Source: Hsuehochloa calcarea (lineage: Eukaryota; Streptophyta; Magnoliopsida; Poales; Poaceae). From it: a stretch of DNA of 64,000 nt. The notes under the pieces are model-generated. The model had not been told where the DNA came from, did no database searches, and worked only from the letters and a program-made list of their open reading frames with translations. The translations under genes were made by a program, and so were the position numbers. Of this stretch, positions 46,904-58,728 are shown piece by piece (positions within the stretch are counted from its first letter, which is position 1; every line of letters starts with the position of its first letter). The stretch spans positions 38,989,232-39,053,231 of the forward strand of contig CM070599.1 of assembly GCA_036346395.1 (NCBI GenBank), in the 5' to 3' direction.

Positions 46904-49900
46904 GTCATGCACCACATCTACCAATCCAAACACATATATGCTTCTACGATCGACTAACAATTATTTATCTACTAATCCAATAGAGACACAATTCCATCGA
47001 CCCGACACATATGACTTATCTATTAATTACATGGCAATCCTAATATATTTATTTGCAATCAAATAATCTATTCTACCGTATCCCGAATTCTAGCCTACAT
47101 GACTCACGTAGCTATTACCTCGAACATCCGATCAATTTGCTCATGCTTAATTAAATCATCCGATTCAATTAATCCAACAATGTACATAATCTGACATCCA
47201 ACGAGCAACAATATACATATATAAAAGATACATCATTAATCATCCACACATACGTCATCCATCAAGCAATAAATTATAAAAATCTTTATACGTCATATCT
47301 TCAAAAATTACTAATCTAACGTGAGAATAAACCCGTAATTAATCTATCCAAAGATCACCACTAACTTCTATGCAACCTCACAATAATATCGGCTGATCAA
47401 AATAATCAACTCATAAATTTAATCTAACATCTACCGATCAATAATATACTCATTTTGCCACAATAATCTAATTATCTGCATTCACCAATATATCGACACA
47501 TAATCATACCTACACACAAATACAACCAAACCGGATAATTATACCAATCATAAGCTAATAATTATTTTTATAAATAAATATGCATAAATAGATATCATAC
47601 TCATGATTAATATGCAACATGCACAAGTAAATATCGTAAAAAGATTTGACACTAAAGATTTTTGCCGCGGTACTAGGTGTGCGAAATATCACTGGACGCC
47701 TCCTCGTCTTCGCGTTCACGTCCACCGTAGTCGTCGTCGTTTCCACGTCTGCTCGGCCTCTCGCTCGCATCCACGTAGTCGTCGTTGAGCTCGTTCGCTC
47801 CCGCGTCCGACTCATCATCCATGTCGGTCATCCTAATGCCACCACATGCACCATGCTGTCGCGTCGACACCGCCTAGCCCGCTTGGGTCACGTCGCATGC
47901 ATGTATTGCCATCACATACATGTGTCGCGCTCTCGGACGACTCCTCCAAGCCGTCGTCTTGGCGTCCTCGGCTGCCTTGAGCTCGGCCACCTCCGCCTCG
48001 ACGCCGCTTTGGCCAACGTTAAGCCACGCCTTGCTCCCGCGGCATCCACCGGCCTTGACGCCTCGTCGTCCTCCGTTGATGTCGCGTCCTCGAGCCGGTA
48101 TCGAGCCTCGCCGGACCGTCCGGGGCTGCTGTGTCGCATGCATGCGCCGTGCCGTCTCACCACTCGCATATGCCGCCATCCTCTCCACCACCTCGGTCTC
48201 ATCTTGCTCGGGCGCCACGCCCTCGCCTAGGCGCCTCGCCGCCCGCCGAGCCGCCTTGATGCCAGGCCGCGCCACCGTCACGCTTTCACCACCTCGGCCG
48301 GTCCACGCGCCCTGCACCGCCGCCCCCCTGCGCTGCCCCACCGGCCGGCTACCATGGCTTGACCGTCGGCGCCGTACCGTCTGGCCACTGGCCAAGCCGC
48401 TGCTGGCCAGCACCACCTCCGGTTGCCGCCATGCACCGATTCAACACCACCCAGCGCAGCCTCCTGTGTGTGCTGCATGCATGCATGCTGTGCATGCGCC
48501 GCTACTTGGAGCCGCCAGCCTCGCCTACTGCCTGCTCTGGTGCTGGGCTGTCGCGCCCTCGCCTGGGCTGCTTGCGCGCTGGTCACCGCTGCTCAGCCTC
48601 TACTGTGCCGCCTTGCTCTCTCGCCTCAGCCGTGCCAATGACCAGAACCACGCCATGGGCTGCTGCAGCTGGCCGACGCCGCCAGGCTGCTGCATCAGTG
48701 GCAGCCCACAGCCGGCTCGGCTGCACCGACGCAAGGAAAGCTGGCCAACGCTGCTGCTACTAGTCACTGCCGACCAGAACTGCCCGGCCAGCTGCTTGCT
48801 GCATTGCATGCTTGCACTGCTATCAATCAAACTGCTACAGTGCGTTGCACTCTTTCTCCTCTTGCCGAATGTTCAAAAGAGCTCGCATGCGATAACTAAT
48901 GGTATGGATGGGAAGCTTATGCCGAGCTGAACATGATAATATGACATGCATCAGAGGATTCAAGGATCTTGGTCGTGTTTGCGAGGAGAGAAGGTAAGGG
49001 AGATGAACTAGTATTAGAGCAGATCTGTTGGAAGAATACCGACTGGAAGTGCTGGGCAATGTGCTTCGGCTGGGGAGAAAATGAAAGTGGCAAAGGGGAC
49101 GGGGGTGCTTCGGCTGGGAGAAAATGAGTGGCTGTGAGTTGCTTTGGGTGTTGGGAGAATAAATGGGGATGGTAAGTGGTGGCAGTAACATAAAAAAGAA
49201 AGAAAGGTGCCAGCGTGTCTCTCGGCTAAACAATTCGAATGAACAGTAGGTTTTTCGGAATTTGTAAAATAGCTTAGGGTGTTTAGGTTCTGACATAACG
49301 TAGATGTTTAGGTAAAAATTTTAGAAATTTATTCAGAGTGTGATGCTCTCTAAATTTTTTTAATTTTTGTTTGTTTAGAAGATGAATAGCAGTATAATTT
49401 TTCCTCTTTCTTTCTTTTAAGTCGTACAAACGATCTTGCATGCGTAAACCGATTATAGAAACGGAATGCCCTCGAGACAACGATCGCAACGATATAACAT
49501 GTGTTGCATGATTTTTGATTTTTGGTTGTGATTGCGAGGAGAGAAGTTGAAAAATATATAATGGACATGCAAGTGTTTTATTTGCTAATTCTTTTCTCGT
49601 TTTTGTGAATTCGCTCAAACTGTCATGCATGCGAAAATAAATTACAGAAATGGGTTGGTCGTGCGATGCCGATCACGGTGATATGAGATGCATAGCTTGG
49701 TTTTAAATTTTTAGCTGGGATTTGAAAGAGAGAAGCGACAGGAGTTAGCAGGGTCAGAAAATAAAAGAGATGATCGAAAAGAAGGGACACTCGCCCGCGG
49801 TCAGACGAACCGGGAAGAGAGCAATACTAATGCATATATCATGATTTTTGAAATGCATGTGAAAACAAGAAACAAAAAAATTAATTAATTGTAGGTTCTC

Positions 49901-50181
49901 AAATAATTCGATTAAATATTGGTTATTATTATTATTATTATTATTTATTTAATACATCTTTTAAAACAATTTGATTTAACTTTAAATGCAACCTTTAATT
50001 AATTCAAATTGATTTTAGAAGTAATATTTTTACTTAAAAACGAATTTTTTTTTAAATAGAGTTACAAATTTATTAGATCATCAAATTAAATATTAACATC
50101 TCGATTCTAAAAATCAGGATGTTACACCGTCAACGATTTTGTTGATCGGAAAGAATCAACGGCGATGGAAAGACCCTCTCA

Positions 50182-51000
50182 CGGTAAATTTTCTTCCCCA
50201 AATCCCGCCTCGAGAGGCCCTCTTGGATCATGCCACGTGTCAAGTACTAATCTTGAAACAACCTCATCCTCTTCCAACTACCAAGCAACCATTAATGTGG
50301 TATGTTCCTTTCACATCTCCGTGACCATGGGGTTAAGGGTGGCGGCGAGGTCACAACGAGCACAGCGGGAGAGATTGGCAGGCGCATGAGCATGGCCTCG
50401 TCGTAGGGAAGCTGAGAGTGGCCTTGACGTGGTCAGAGACGGCCCGTGGCGAGCCGACGACAGTGGCGGCCATGATACGGCAGTGGAGCTCGGCAGTGGC
50501 GGCCCTCGGCGATGGAACGGGGTGGTTGATGACGCCGTGAGCATCAGCGTGACAATGCGATGCTGATGACACGAACAACACATGGAGAGGTGGTCTAGGG
50601 ACTAGGGTGGCCGATCGATGTGCACGGAAAAGGCGCGACGACACGACTAGCCTCCGTCGGAACTCCGACAGCCACGTCGCTGGCGGAGCGGCTTCACAAG
50701 TTCGAAGTGATGTTAGGAAGCTAGAGGAGAGAGAGGTCCATTTTGTTGATCGGTAGTGGGGATGGGCAGCGATGAGGTCGCAACGAGTTCAGCAGTAGTG
50801 GTGTCGCGGCAATGGGCACGCCCATGGGAGGTGTGATCCGGTCCGGCACTGCGAGGACGCCATAGCCTTGCCCTACATTAATGGCAGCTTGATGGGAAGA
50901 CAAAGTTGGAAGAGAACAAGGTTGTTTCAAGATTAGTACTTGATATGTGGCATGATCTACGAGAGGGCGGATTTGAGGGTCTCTACCAGAAAATTTCCTT
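50182..51000. mobile_element. Inverted-repeat element with GC-rich interior (Pack-MULE-like)
   Basis: Bases 50182-50299 and 50871-51000 are inverted copies about 120 bp long. They share TCAAGTACTAATCTTGAAAC and CTCTTCCAACT, with CATTAATG at the inner edge. The 570 bp interior is richer in GC than its surroundings and could be a captured gene piece. No domain was recognised in its frames. Target duplications could not be identified because the outer ends are unclear. A foldback element is the alternative. Confidence 0.55.
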
Positions 51001-51385
51001 CTGTAAAAATGGGATGCAGAGGTACACCGTAGACACTAGTTCCGCTAATAGTTGCGGCCACGTGAAAAAAAACCCGGTTGGTTTTGCGTAATCGCAACGT
51101 CAATTAATGAAAGCGATGCACGTCGGTTTAACCAGGTAAGTCAGGCTCGGCTATGGGCCGAACTGGATCGGCCTGAGCAAACTGGGTTAAGCCGACTGGG
51201 CTGGGCTGGGCTGGGCTGGGTATGTCTAGTAAGATTAGTCATGGAAATCAAACATGCTTTTTTTGTCACCAACATTGCTAGCCGAGGCTAAGCAAGGTTG
51301 GACAAAAAAAAAAAACCAAACGTGCCTAACCTTCAGCTTAAGAACATTACAATTTACAAACTCAAACAGGCTTGGAAGTTCGCTT
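51001..51385. other. Short intergenic stretch
   Basis: No gene is seen. There are four GGGCT units near 51198-51218 and a poly-A run near 51303. Confidence 0.6.
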
Positions 51386-51640
51386 ATGGTCAGATGATTA
51401 GATCGTGTGGGGTGTAGATTCAGCCTACTAGATTTCAAATCCTAGACTCTGTTGGTGTACACAACGTGTGTGCATGTTCAGCGCAAAAACGAGTGACTAT
51501 GCTCCGTGACTTCTTGGATGTCTCCAATAAGTTTTCAACAATGTACGGGGACACGTGCGCACCTGTGTAAGTGGGTGACGTGAGTACGATATGTGTTTGA
51601 TTGTGTGTGTCCATTTTATACTTAAAAATAACTCAAACGA
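51386..51640 (+). mobile_element. tRNA-derived SINE
   Basis: TGGTCAGATGATTAG (about 51387-51401) resembles a pol III A box. GATTTCAAATCCT (51431-51443) is a decayed B box (GGTTCGAATCC) at tRNA-like spacing. The body continues with GTG-rich text and fades into T/A-rich sequence near 51620-51640. It lacks acceptor-stem pairing and is not a tRNA gene. It resembles plant Au/p-SINE-type elements. Confidence 0.5.
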
Positions 51641-52339
51641 GCTTTCTAAGGAAGTTAAGCTCGCCCTGTGCTGAGATTTGAGAAGTTAAAATTGGGAACA
51701 ATCTTTCAATAAAAAAAACAAATCGGGAACAACCTTTGGTGGATGGGTGGAGACGCGGAAGTATGACAACACATAATAAATATGGGAATGTCTATAGAAC
51801 TGTTGATTTCTTTCTCTTCTAAAATCAGTCAGATTTTCACCAGTTGAATTTTTTTTTGCAATATTGCTATGAACAGTGCACAACATTATTTTTGTATTGA
51901 TGAAATATTATTTTACTACATATGCAACATTCAAAATAACAGTATATAACATTCGACTGATTTCCAAAAAAAAAAATATTTAACAGATTTCTAGCGGTTC
52001 CTATTTACAATCCTGTTGCCTGGCTACTCACTAACATCAGTATGTCTCAATGGAAAAGTAACAGCGGAATTGTCACCCTTTTTTAGAGACTAGCGGAATT
52101 GCCACTTCGCTACTGTCACAGCTCACAATGCACGCTAGTCTCTACGCGTGTGCGTGCATGCAGCAGGCTGTAGTGCAGCGCTGGCTAACTAGTGAAGCCC
52201 ATGCGTTTCTAAGTCCTCAAATCACACTGCTAGCTAGCTAGTACGGATATCGATCAACACGTCATGGACACGGAGGCCGCCAACACTCGCGAAGCTGGCC
52301 GGACCAGGTCGCTGCCGATGAAGAAAAAAATACAGTGAC
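51641..52339. other. Gene-free stretch
   Basis: Mixed AT-rich sequence. No gene, inverted ends or clear repeat was recognised. Confidence 0.55.
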
Positions 52340-52359
52340 TTATTGATGTTTTGGGGAGT

Positions 52360-52870
52360 TTTTGGCCGTACTCACGTTGTTTGGATTCTTAATTGCAAAA
52401 AAGATACTCGTCGTGTGGTAATTGGAGATATAGAGTCTCCACCGTGCGAGACGACAACATGTTGTCGCTTCCGCGTGGAGACACTGCCGCGAGGACTAAC
52501 CGCACTGTGATAATTTTACCACACATAATCGAAGCGTTCAATATTACACCAAAGATCAATTAGTGACAGGGAACAATTAGTGGCGGTTTTGCCTCTTTCC
52601 CAGCACATCCCGACATTTCACCTCCTCAATAAATTATTTTCTAAATTATTACACCAAAGATCAATATTACAACCCCCTTGTTTCTAAACTATTTATTAAC
52701 GATGTTGTTACTAAATTAGTCGTAGTAAAATTTTTGTACTTAATTTGTTATCATTTTCCCGACATATTTATTTTGGTCTTTTTGAAATTTAAGTAGCAAA
52801 ATTGGTTTGACTTTATTAGTCATAATTAATTACCTGCAGTTAAATTAATGTTATGTATATGCATACAAAT
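52360..52870. repeat. Left long inverted end of the PMD element
   Basis: This matches 62930-63725 in reverse complement as several collinear blocks separated by small indels. The stop codon of the PMD gene lies 40 bp inside it. Confidence 0.65.
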
Positions 52871-55333
52871 GTAGCAAAATAAAATCGCATAACACGGATA
52901 CAATATGACTCACTCGTCTGAGCCACTACTCTCTACTTGTTGCATCTGCATCCGCGTGTACGTCCCGATTTTGCGTCGAGCATGTCCTATGGGATATGTC
53001 AGCCGGTCCGGAGAGCACGTATCAGATCGGAGGGGGTACGGAGACCGTTGAGTCTGTTGAGTGGGTGGAGATGCACCAGTAAGCTGAGTTTGGTAAGCGT
53101 CGATGTTGTCCTGTTGAGACATGTCGAACTGGGAGCCACCTGCAATGAAGTCATGAACGATGGACTGCATTAATCTACTCTCGAATTGTTTGCCCCTAAG
53201 GTACGATGTCTGCAACTCTGGTCGTGCGGAAAAGCTCTGGCCTTGAACGAACAATGTGCCAGCGAATCCGGAGGAGCTATGGTCTTAAACGCACGGTGTG
53301 ATAGCGAACCCGAAGGAGCTCGCCATGCGTACGCTCCAAACCCTGCGTGCCATGTTCCAAACCCTGGCACCGTGTTCTGCTCCCTAGCAGGAGCTGGGAG
53401 GCTCATATCATCATTAGTGGACGTAAACTGGCCATCACCCCACGGTCAACTGAAGACTGCAAGATGGAACGATGTTAGTCAGAATAAATACTCTGGACAT
53501 AAACTGAGAATCTCGTACCTCCCGGATGTGCAGTGCAGATGACCGAGGGAGTGCGCTAGTCTGTGTATGGGGTGCGGACGGTAGAAGTGATGCATCCCGA
53601 CGGATGTGCGGCGGGAGAACGACGTGATGTTAGCAGAACGTAAGATATAACCAAAAAATAAAACATAGATTTGTACATAACTTGCCTCCCCGCCGATCTG
53701 GCTTGCGGATGACTAATGGGGAGTGCTACGACGCCAGCCGGTCTCGCTGTGTCATGATGACCTAGTGGGTGGGCACGCCCCCCACTTGGTGTCCGATGTG
53801 CAGAACGTCGTCCGTCGAACGACCGCAGCTCAAGTTCTTATATTATGTTCTTCGACTCCGCGAAGATGTACTTCAAAGTTTTCAGCAGCACCGGTGTTAT
53901 GTGTGGGCTGCGGATGGCGATCTCTAATGCGCATGCGATGCGCTGCACCCGCTCCAACTAAAGTGACATACATATCAGGTACAGTAACGAGTACAAATAT
54001 CTTCAATGAAACGACCAGAGATTGTAAGTGTCTTACAGTGTTAGCACGCCAGGAAACAATGTGACTATTAAACGAGTGGCAGAGGCTCTCCTGCTGCGTC
54101 ACCTGCTCCGGGCACTCCGGTGGGGAAGGGTGAGTCTGGCGCGCGACCGTGGTACGTACCACTGCAGGTACTCACCGTACGTCCAAATGTTGTATGGACG
54201 TTGTTCCTACAAGACCTCCAAGTGCGTCGTCTTCGTCCATGCTGTAATCCACTCGTGCTGGACTGCTTGCCAGTCCTCAGCATGTCGACACATCCTCGAT
54301 TGCCTGCATTTCTAGAATGATTGATGTTAGAAAATAAGACATAATAAGTGTCAACATTACTCAAATGAAGTTTGACTCACAGGTGTATGCCTCGCTGCAG
54401 GACCCTGCCGTCTAGAGGGGGCACGACTTGGTACAAATCAAACTGTCGCATTGCGCTCTGCGGCGCGTAAGGCTCCACCATGTGTGCGAACACCAAATGG
54501 CATGTCGTCGCCCATAACTTGGCGTCCTGGGTGCATTTCATGGACGCCTGTGTGGCGCTACCGTCTACACGAAATTTAGAGTCTATGTAGCCCAGATGAT
54601 GTCGTTGTCATGCAACGACTCGAACTCATTGTGAAACAACGAGTAGCACTTTGGCGGTTTGTCCTAGGCCTAGCGTAGATGGGCAACAATGCCGAAAGCC
54701 CATAGTGGGCCCATCTATCAGGTCGTCCAACTTGGGGTACGGATGCACTGCTATCTCAAAGGTCGTTCGCCTAACAAGTGCTTCCAACTTCACAGTTGTA
54801 GGAGCACGTAGCAGATGGTCAGGTTGGGGGTACCATCGGTGTCGCATCGCGAAACGTCACACAACCCCGGTATGTGGTGCAAAAGACGACTAATCCCCAG
54901 CCGTATTGAGGCATCACCCCAGCCTCTGTGTCAGCCAAAGACTCGGTGACGCAGACGAAGCTAGGGTAGCACCAATCGCCCTACGTGATTGGAAACAGGA
55001 TCCCACCAAAGAGCCGAAGAAGGTAAGTAACAAGGTGCGTCCTAACAACTTCGTGACGTGCATCCTGCGGGCATTGGCTGAAATGCCTCAGTCAAGTCTG
55101 AGAGACGACACGTGCACGCTCTGGGATAGGTATATCGAACCGATGCTCGGTCGGCCTTCGGTCGCGGTGAGCGACCTAGAACAAGTGGCTCACTCAGGAG
55201 AGGGAGACCGGTCAAGAACGAGACGTCCTGCAGAGTGACCGTCATCTCACCCCACCGAAAGTGGAAGGTGTGCATCTCGGGCCTCCACCTGTCGATAAGT
55301 GCCGACAGCAGTCTGGCGTCTAGGGTGAACCGG

Positions 55334-58300
55334 TGTAACATCCCTATTTTCAGAGCTTTAAAAATCTTTTAAATATAGGTAGCAAGAAAATTCATCATTT
55401 GGATTATTTGAATATTAATTTAAAAAGCTTAATATGGACTTTAAGGATAAATTGATTTAATGTGCTTAATCCCAATATCAACAATTACCAAAATTATTTT
55501 ATTTAGATTCTATCTGCTTGGATATATTTTATAGAATTTTCTGGAATTTTTCCAAAGTCATTTGCTATTTCTATTAGCTATTTGTATTTTCTGGATTTAT
55601 TTAAAAGAAAAATCAAAAGAAAACCCTTCAGAACAGTGTTGGGCCGAAGCCCAACACTATTCGCCATGCCCGACTTTTTCTGCCTGACTTCCGCGGCTCG
55701 CTTGTCCCGTGACGGATCGGTATTTGGGCGCTTGGATCTCGGCCGCCGCGCTATGCCTTCTCTCTCTGACGCGTGGGCCCGCCGAGGTCGTCGTCTCCGA
55801 CACGGTCTTCTTCCTCCCGCTTCTCGCCTGTCCGCCATTTTTTCGCCCGAAGGAGCTCGTCCGACAAGCTAGCAAGAACCATGGCCGATTTCTCGCGCCA
55901 ACCCACCAATCAGTAGCCCGACTATTAGTATCCATCCCCAACCGATTTAACTTTCAAATCTCGCTCTATCTCCTAAAACCGGAAGATCGGCGTGGCGAGG
56001 CGGACTCAATTAGGGGTTTCCATCTCAGTCGCTCCCGAGCCCTATAAATACACCCTAGGGTTCCCCTCGTCCTCCGCATCCCATAGCAGCCGCCCCGTCT
56101 GATCTCTCGCTCCAGAGCCCCCACATTAGCCAAAATCCAAATTATCGCCGCCTTCGGTTTTTCACCGCTTGCACCGCCGCCGTCGCCGCTCAGCCGTCAT
56201 CGACTGCCTCCTTGGGCTCGGTGTCGCTCAGGCCACCTCAGGCGCGCTTTCTCGTCGCCGAAATCCTCACGCCACCGCCGTCCAGACCAAAGCGGTGACC
56301 GCCTCCGCTTCTTCTCTACCGCGTGCATGCCGTCACTTTCAGTGCCGGTAAGGTCGGCACTAGGTGCGCAATAAGCTAAGGATTGCTCTGGTACCCTTGG
56401 TCGCCGCGACTCGCGGTGATACCCTTGGTCCCCATGTAGCCGCCGTCGGCCATGCCTTGTCATTGCCGCGTCGACCTCTCGCGCCTCTCGTCGCCTCGTT
56501 GTGCATCGCGTGGCGCGGATCGGCACCAGCGCATGCACACATGGCGGTTCACGCGCCCGGCCTTGCCTCGGCTCGGAGGACCCGATCCACCATGGTAGAG
56601 AGGATGACGATGGGTCCCTTTGTCGGTTTTAATTTTAATTTAATTCTTTTTCCGGAAATTCTCGGCTGACGCAAGCATTGCGTAATAATCCGAATTTCCT
56701 TTATAAAAATAATTCGGGAGATTCGAGAAAATCCAAATTAGGGTTTAATTGATTTTCAAATCTTCCAAAGCCCATATCTTTTGCATCCGAACTCCAATTG
56801 AGCCCATTCAAATTTGTAAATTCATATAAAATTAAGATCTATTTAATGGTGAATTTTATTTGAATTTTTGGAGTTGTTTTGCCTCTGTTATTTATTTATT
56901 TTATTTCTTTTGTCTCGTTTGCGAGTAGACGTCGATACTTCGGGGAATTTTGCAGAAGAAGGAGTACCTCAAGACCAAGACCAATATCTAGATCTATTCC
57001 AAGGCAAGTTATACCTTTGATCATATTGAACCCAGATTTCAAAATATTTTGTTTCAATATATTGCATTCTATTTCAAGTATTTATTTAAATGCTTTTGGG
57101 ATAGTTATTAATCCAATTTGTTATATCCACCTTGTCTATTGTATGCCATGATCTTTTGTCACCCTATGTTGGTTCATTATTAGTTGGTATTATCGTAGCA
57201 CCAACCGTGGGTTGGTTGAATCGATTAGATTGCTTAGCCATGCCACGAGTCATCATTTCATCCGAGTCGCAATTATAAACTTGACTAAGTGATTATGAAG
57301 CGTGTGATGAAAGCTGTATGTGTTGTGTCTTTGTTACTCGTTGATGGCATGTGTTGCACTTAATCAACAGGTGGGAAAAGATTTAGGCTGAGGCAAGTGG
57401 TGGATCTGTGTGAGCGGTGGGTGTGTGCTATAAACTTTGTGATTTGGGTTAAAATTGGAAGTCTTGCCTTGGTCAATTAAGGACTTAACTTTGTGCGCCA
57501 TTGAACTGGGCCTTCATGCGACCACATGCCTAGTATGGTTGGGCGACTTAGTAGGTTATGGAGTCTTGACATTGACAACTCGAGGTTGTATTTAAGCTAT
57601 GTGATGAAATTTGGAGGTGTGTCTGCATTGTGTTTGGGTCACATCGTGGGACGGTTCGCTGCATCCCTGTCCAATGGTGTGTGTCGTTCCAAGGGCTGTG
57701 TGTACAAATTGGACGGCAGTAAAGCACACCAGGAGTGTCATTGTTTGAGATGAAGTTTCTGAAAGGTTTTGTTATGGTCAGTGATCGCTACTGCGATTGT
57801 ATCGTGTGGGTAAAGTGTACAAACTCTGCAGAGTGTTAAACCAATCTATTGAATAGCGGCGTCCTCGGTTATGGACATGCTCGGAAATTTCACACGAGGG
57901 GTAGATTTTCATAAAAACCATTGGGAAGGGTCAGCTGTGTGAGATAACTCGTTCAGCTGTGTGAAAGAACTTGATTAGACTATGTGTACTTTGTGAAATC
58001 CATTGTTAACTTATTACTGTCTATTTATTTTGAATCATGCTTTCAATCTATTATTTGTATTCAATTGCAAATGTTGCATTTCTGCAAAATAACCACGAAG
58101 CCATTTCTTTGGAATAAGCCATCATGTATAAATGCATTACGTGGTATGACTTGCGAGTACGGTGTGTACTCACTCTTGCTAAACAAATCGTGAAGTGGAG
58201 GAGTAAATGCTTTGCTTTTGAAGAAGAGTTCTCTGAAGGTTGAGCGTTAGGGTCTTGATCGATCGGTTGCTTTGTGGTAAATTGATGGGAGCCACGGAGT

Positions 58301-58535
58301 TTATTTCGTTTATAGCTGCGATTTATTCTTTTATTGTCAGCCTTGCATGGCTTAATAAATGTAAAACTCGACCATAAGGTCCCAACAGTTATTTGTTATT
58401 CAAAGTACTCGTTTATTCTTATATTCGTTGTATGGATGTGATATTTCATCGATGTTGACACTGTGTGCACTAGCGTGATCCTGGACTAGTGCAGAATACA
58501 CAGAGGGTCCAGATTTGCATATTTGGGTCCCGACA
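55334..58535 (+). mobile_element. Solo LTR, 3.2 kb, inside the PMD gene
   Basis: It starts TGTAACATCCCTATTTTC and ends GGGTCCCGACA. Flanks ACCGG (55329-55333) and ACCGA (58536-58540) match at 4 of 5. It is close to 27178-30340 along its length. A TATA-like CCCTATAAATAC lies at about 56041, and CTTAATAAATGTAAAA near 58350. No interior adjoins it. The PMD frame resumes on the other side. Confidence 0.9.
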
Positions 58536-58728
58536 ACCGATCTCCGACAGAGAGTAGCCTCGCAAGGGGCAATAAGTCCGTGTCCGGGAGGATTGAGATG
58601 TAACGAGCGTCCTTCTCCCAGTAATCCCTCCCCAACCGAAGCAACAGGGGCGAAGAGCCATCCACATCACCGACGATCCACGGCTTGCACCGGTGGTTTT
58701 CGTCGTAGAAGGGTTCCAAAAGCACCAG

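Larger units (their letters stand above)
40437..50126 (-). mobile_element. Very large solo LTR (about 5.9 kb) split by a nested LTR
   Basis: Read on the minus strand it starts TGTAACATCCTGATTTT (50126) and ends GGGGGTCCTCACA (40437). CCGTC flanks both sides (40432-40436 and 50127-50131). The LTR at 43138-46903 is inserted within it. No retrotransposon genes are present. A GC-rich block (47690-48830) contains a 336 aa plus-strand frame that runs against the LTR orientation and is Ala/Pro/Arg/Ser-rich without domains. The element lies 79 bp from the hAT element. Confidence 0.88.

Noticed and set aside
47920..48930. 336 aa plus-strand frame
   Set aside because: It lies in the GC-rich part of a minus-oriented LTR, is rich in Ala, Pro, Arg, Cys and Ser, and shows no domain.
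51386..51445. Possible tRNA gene
   Set aside because: The A and B boxes are decayed and there is no acceptor stem or usable anticodon arm. A SINE fits better.
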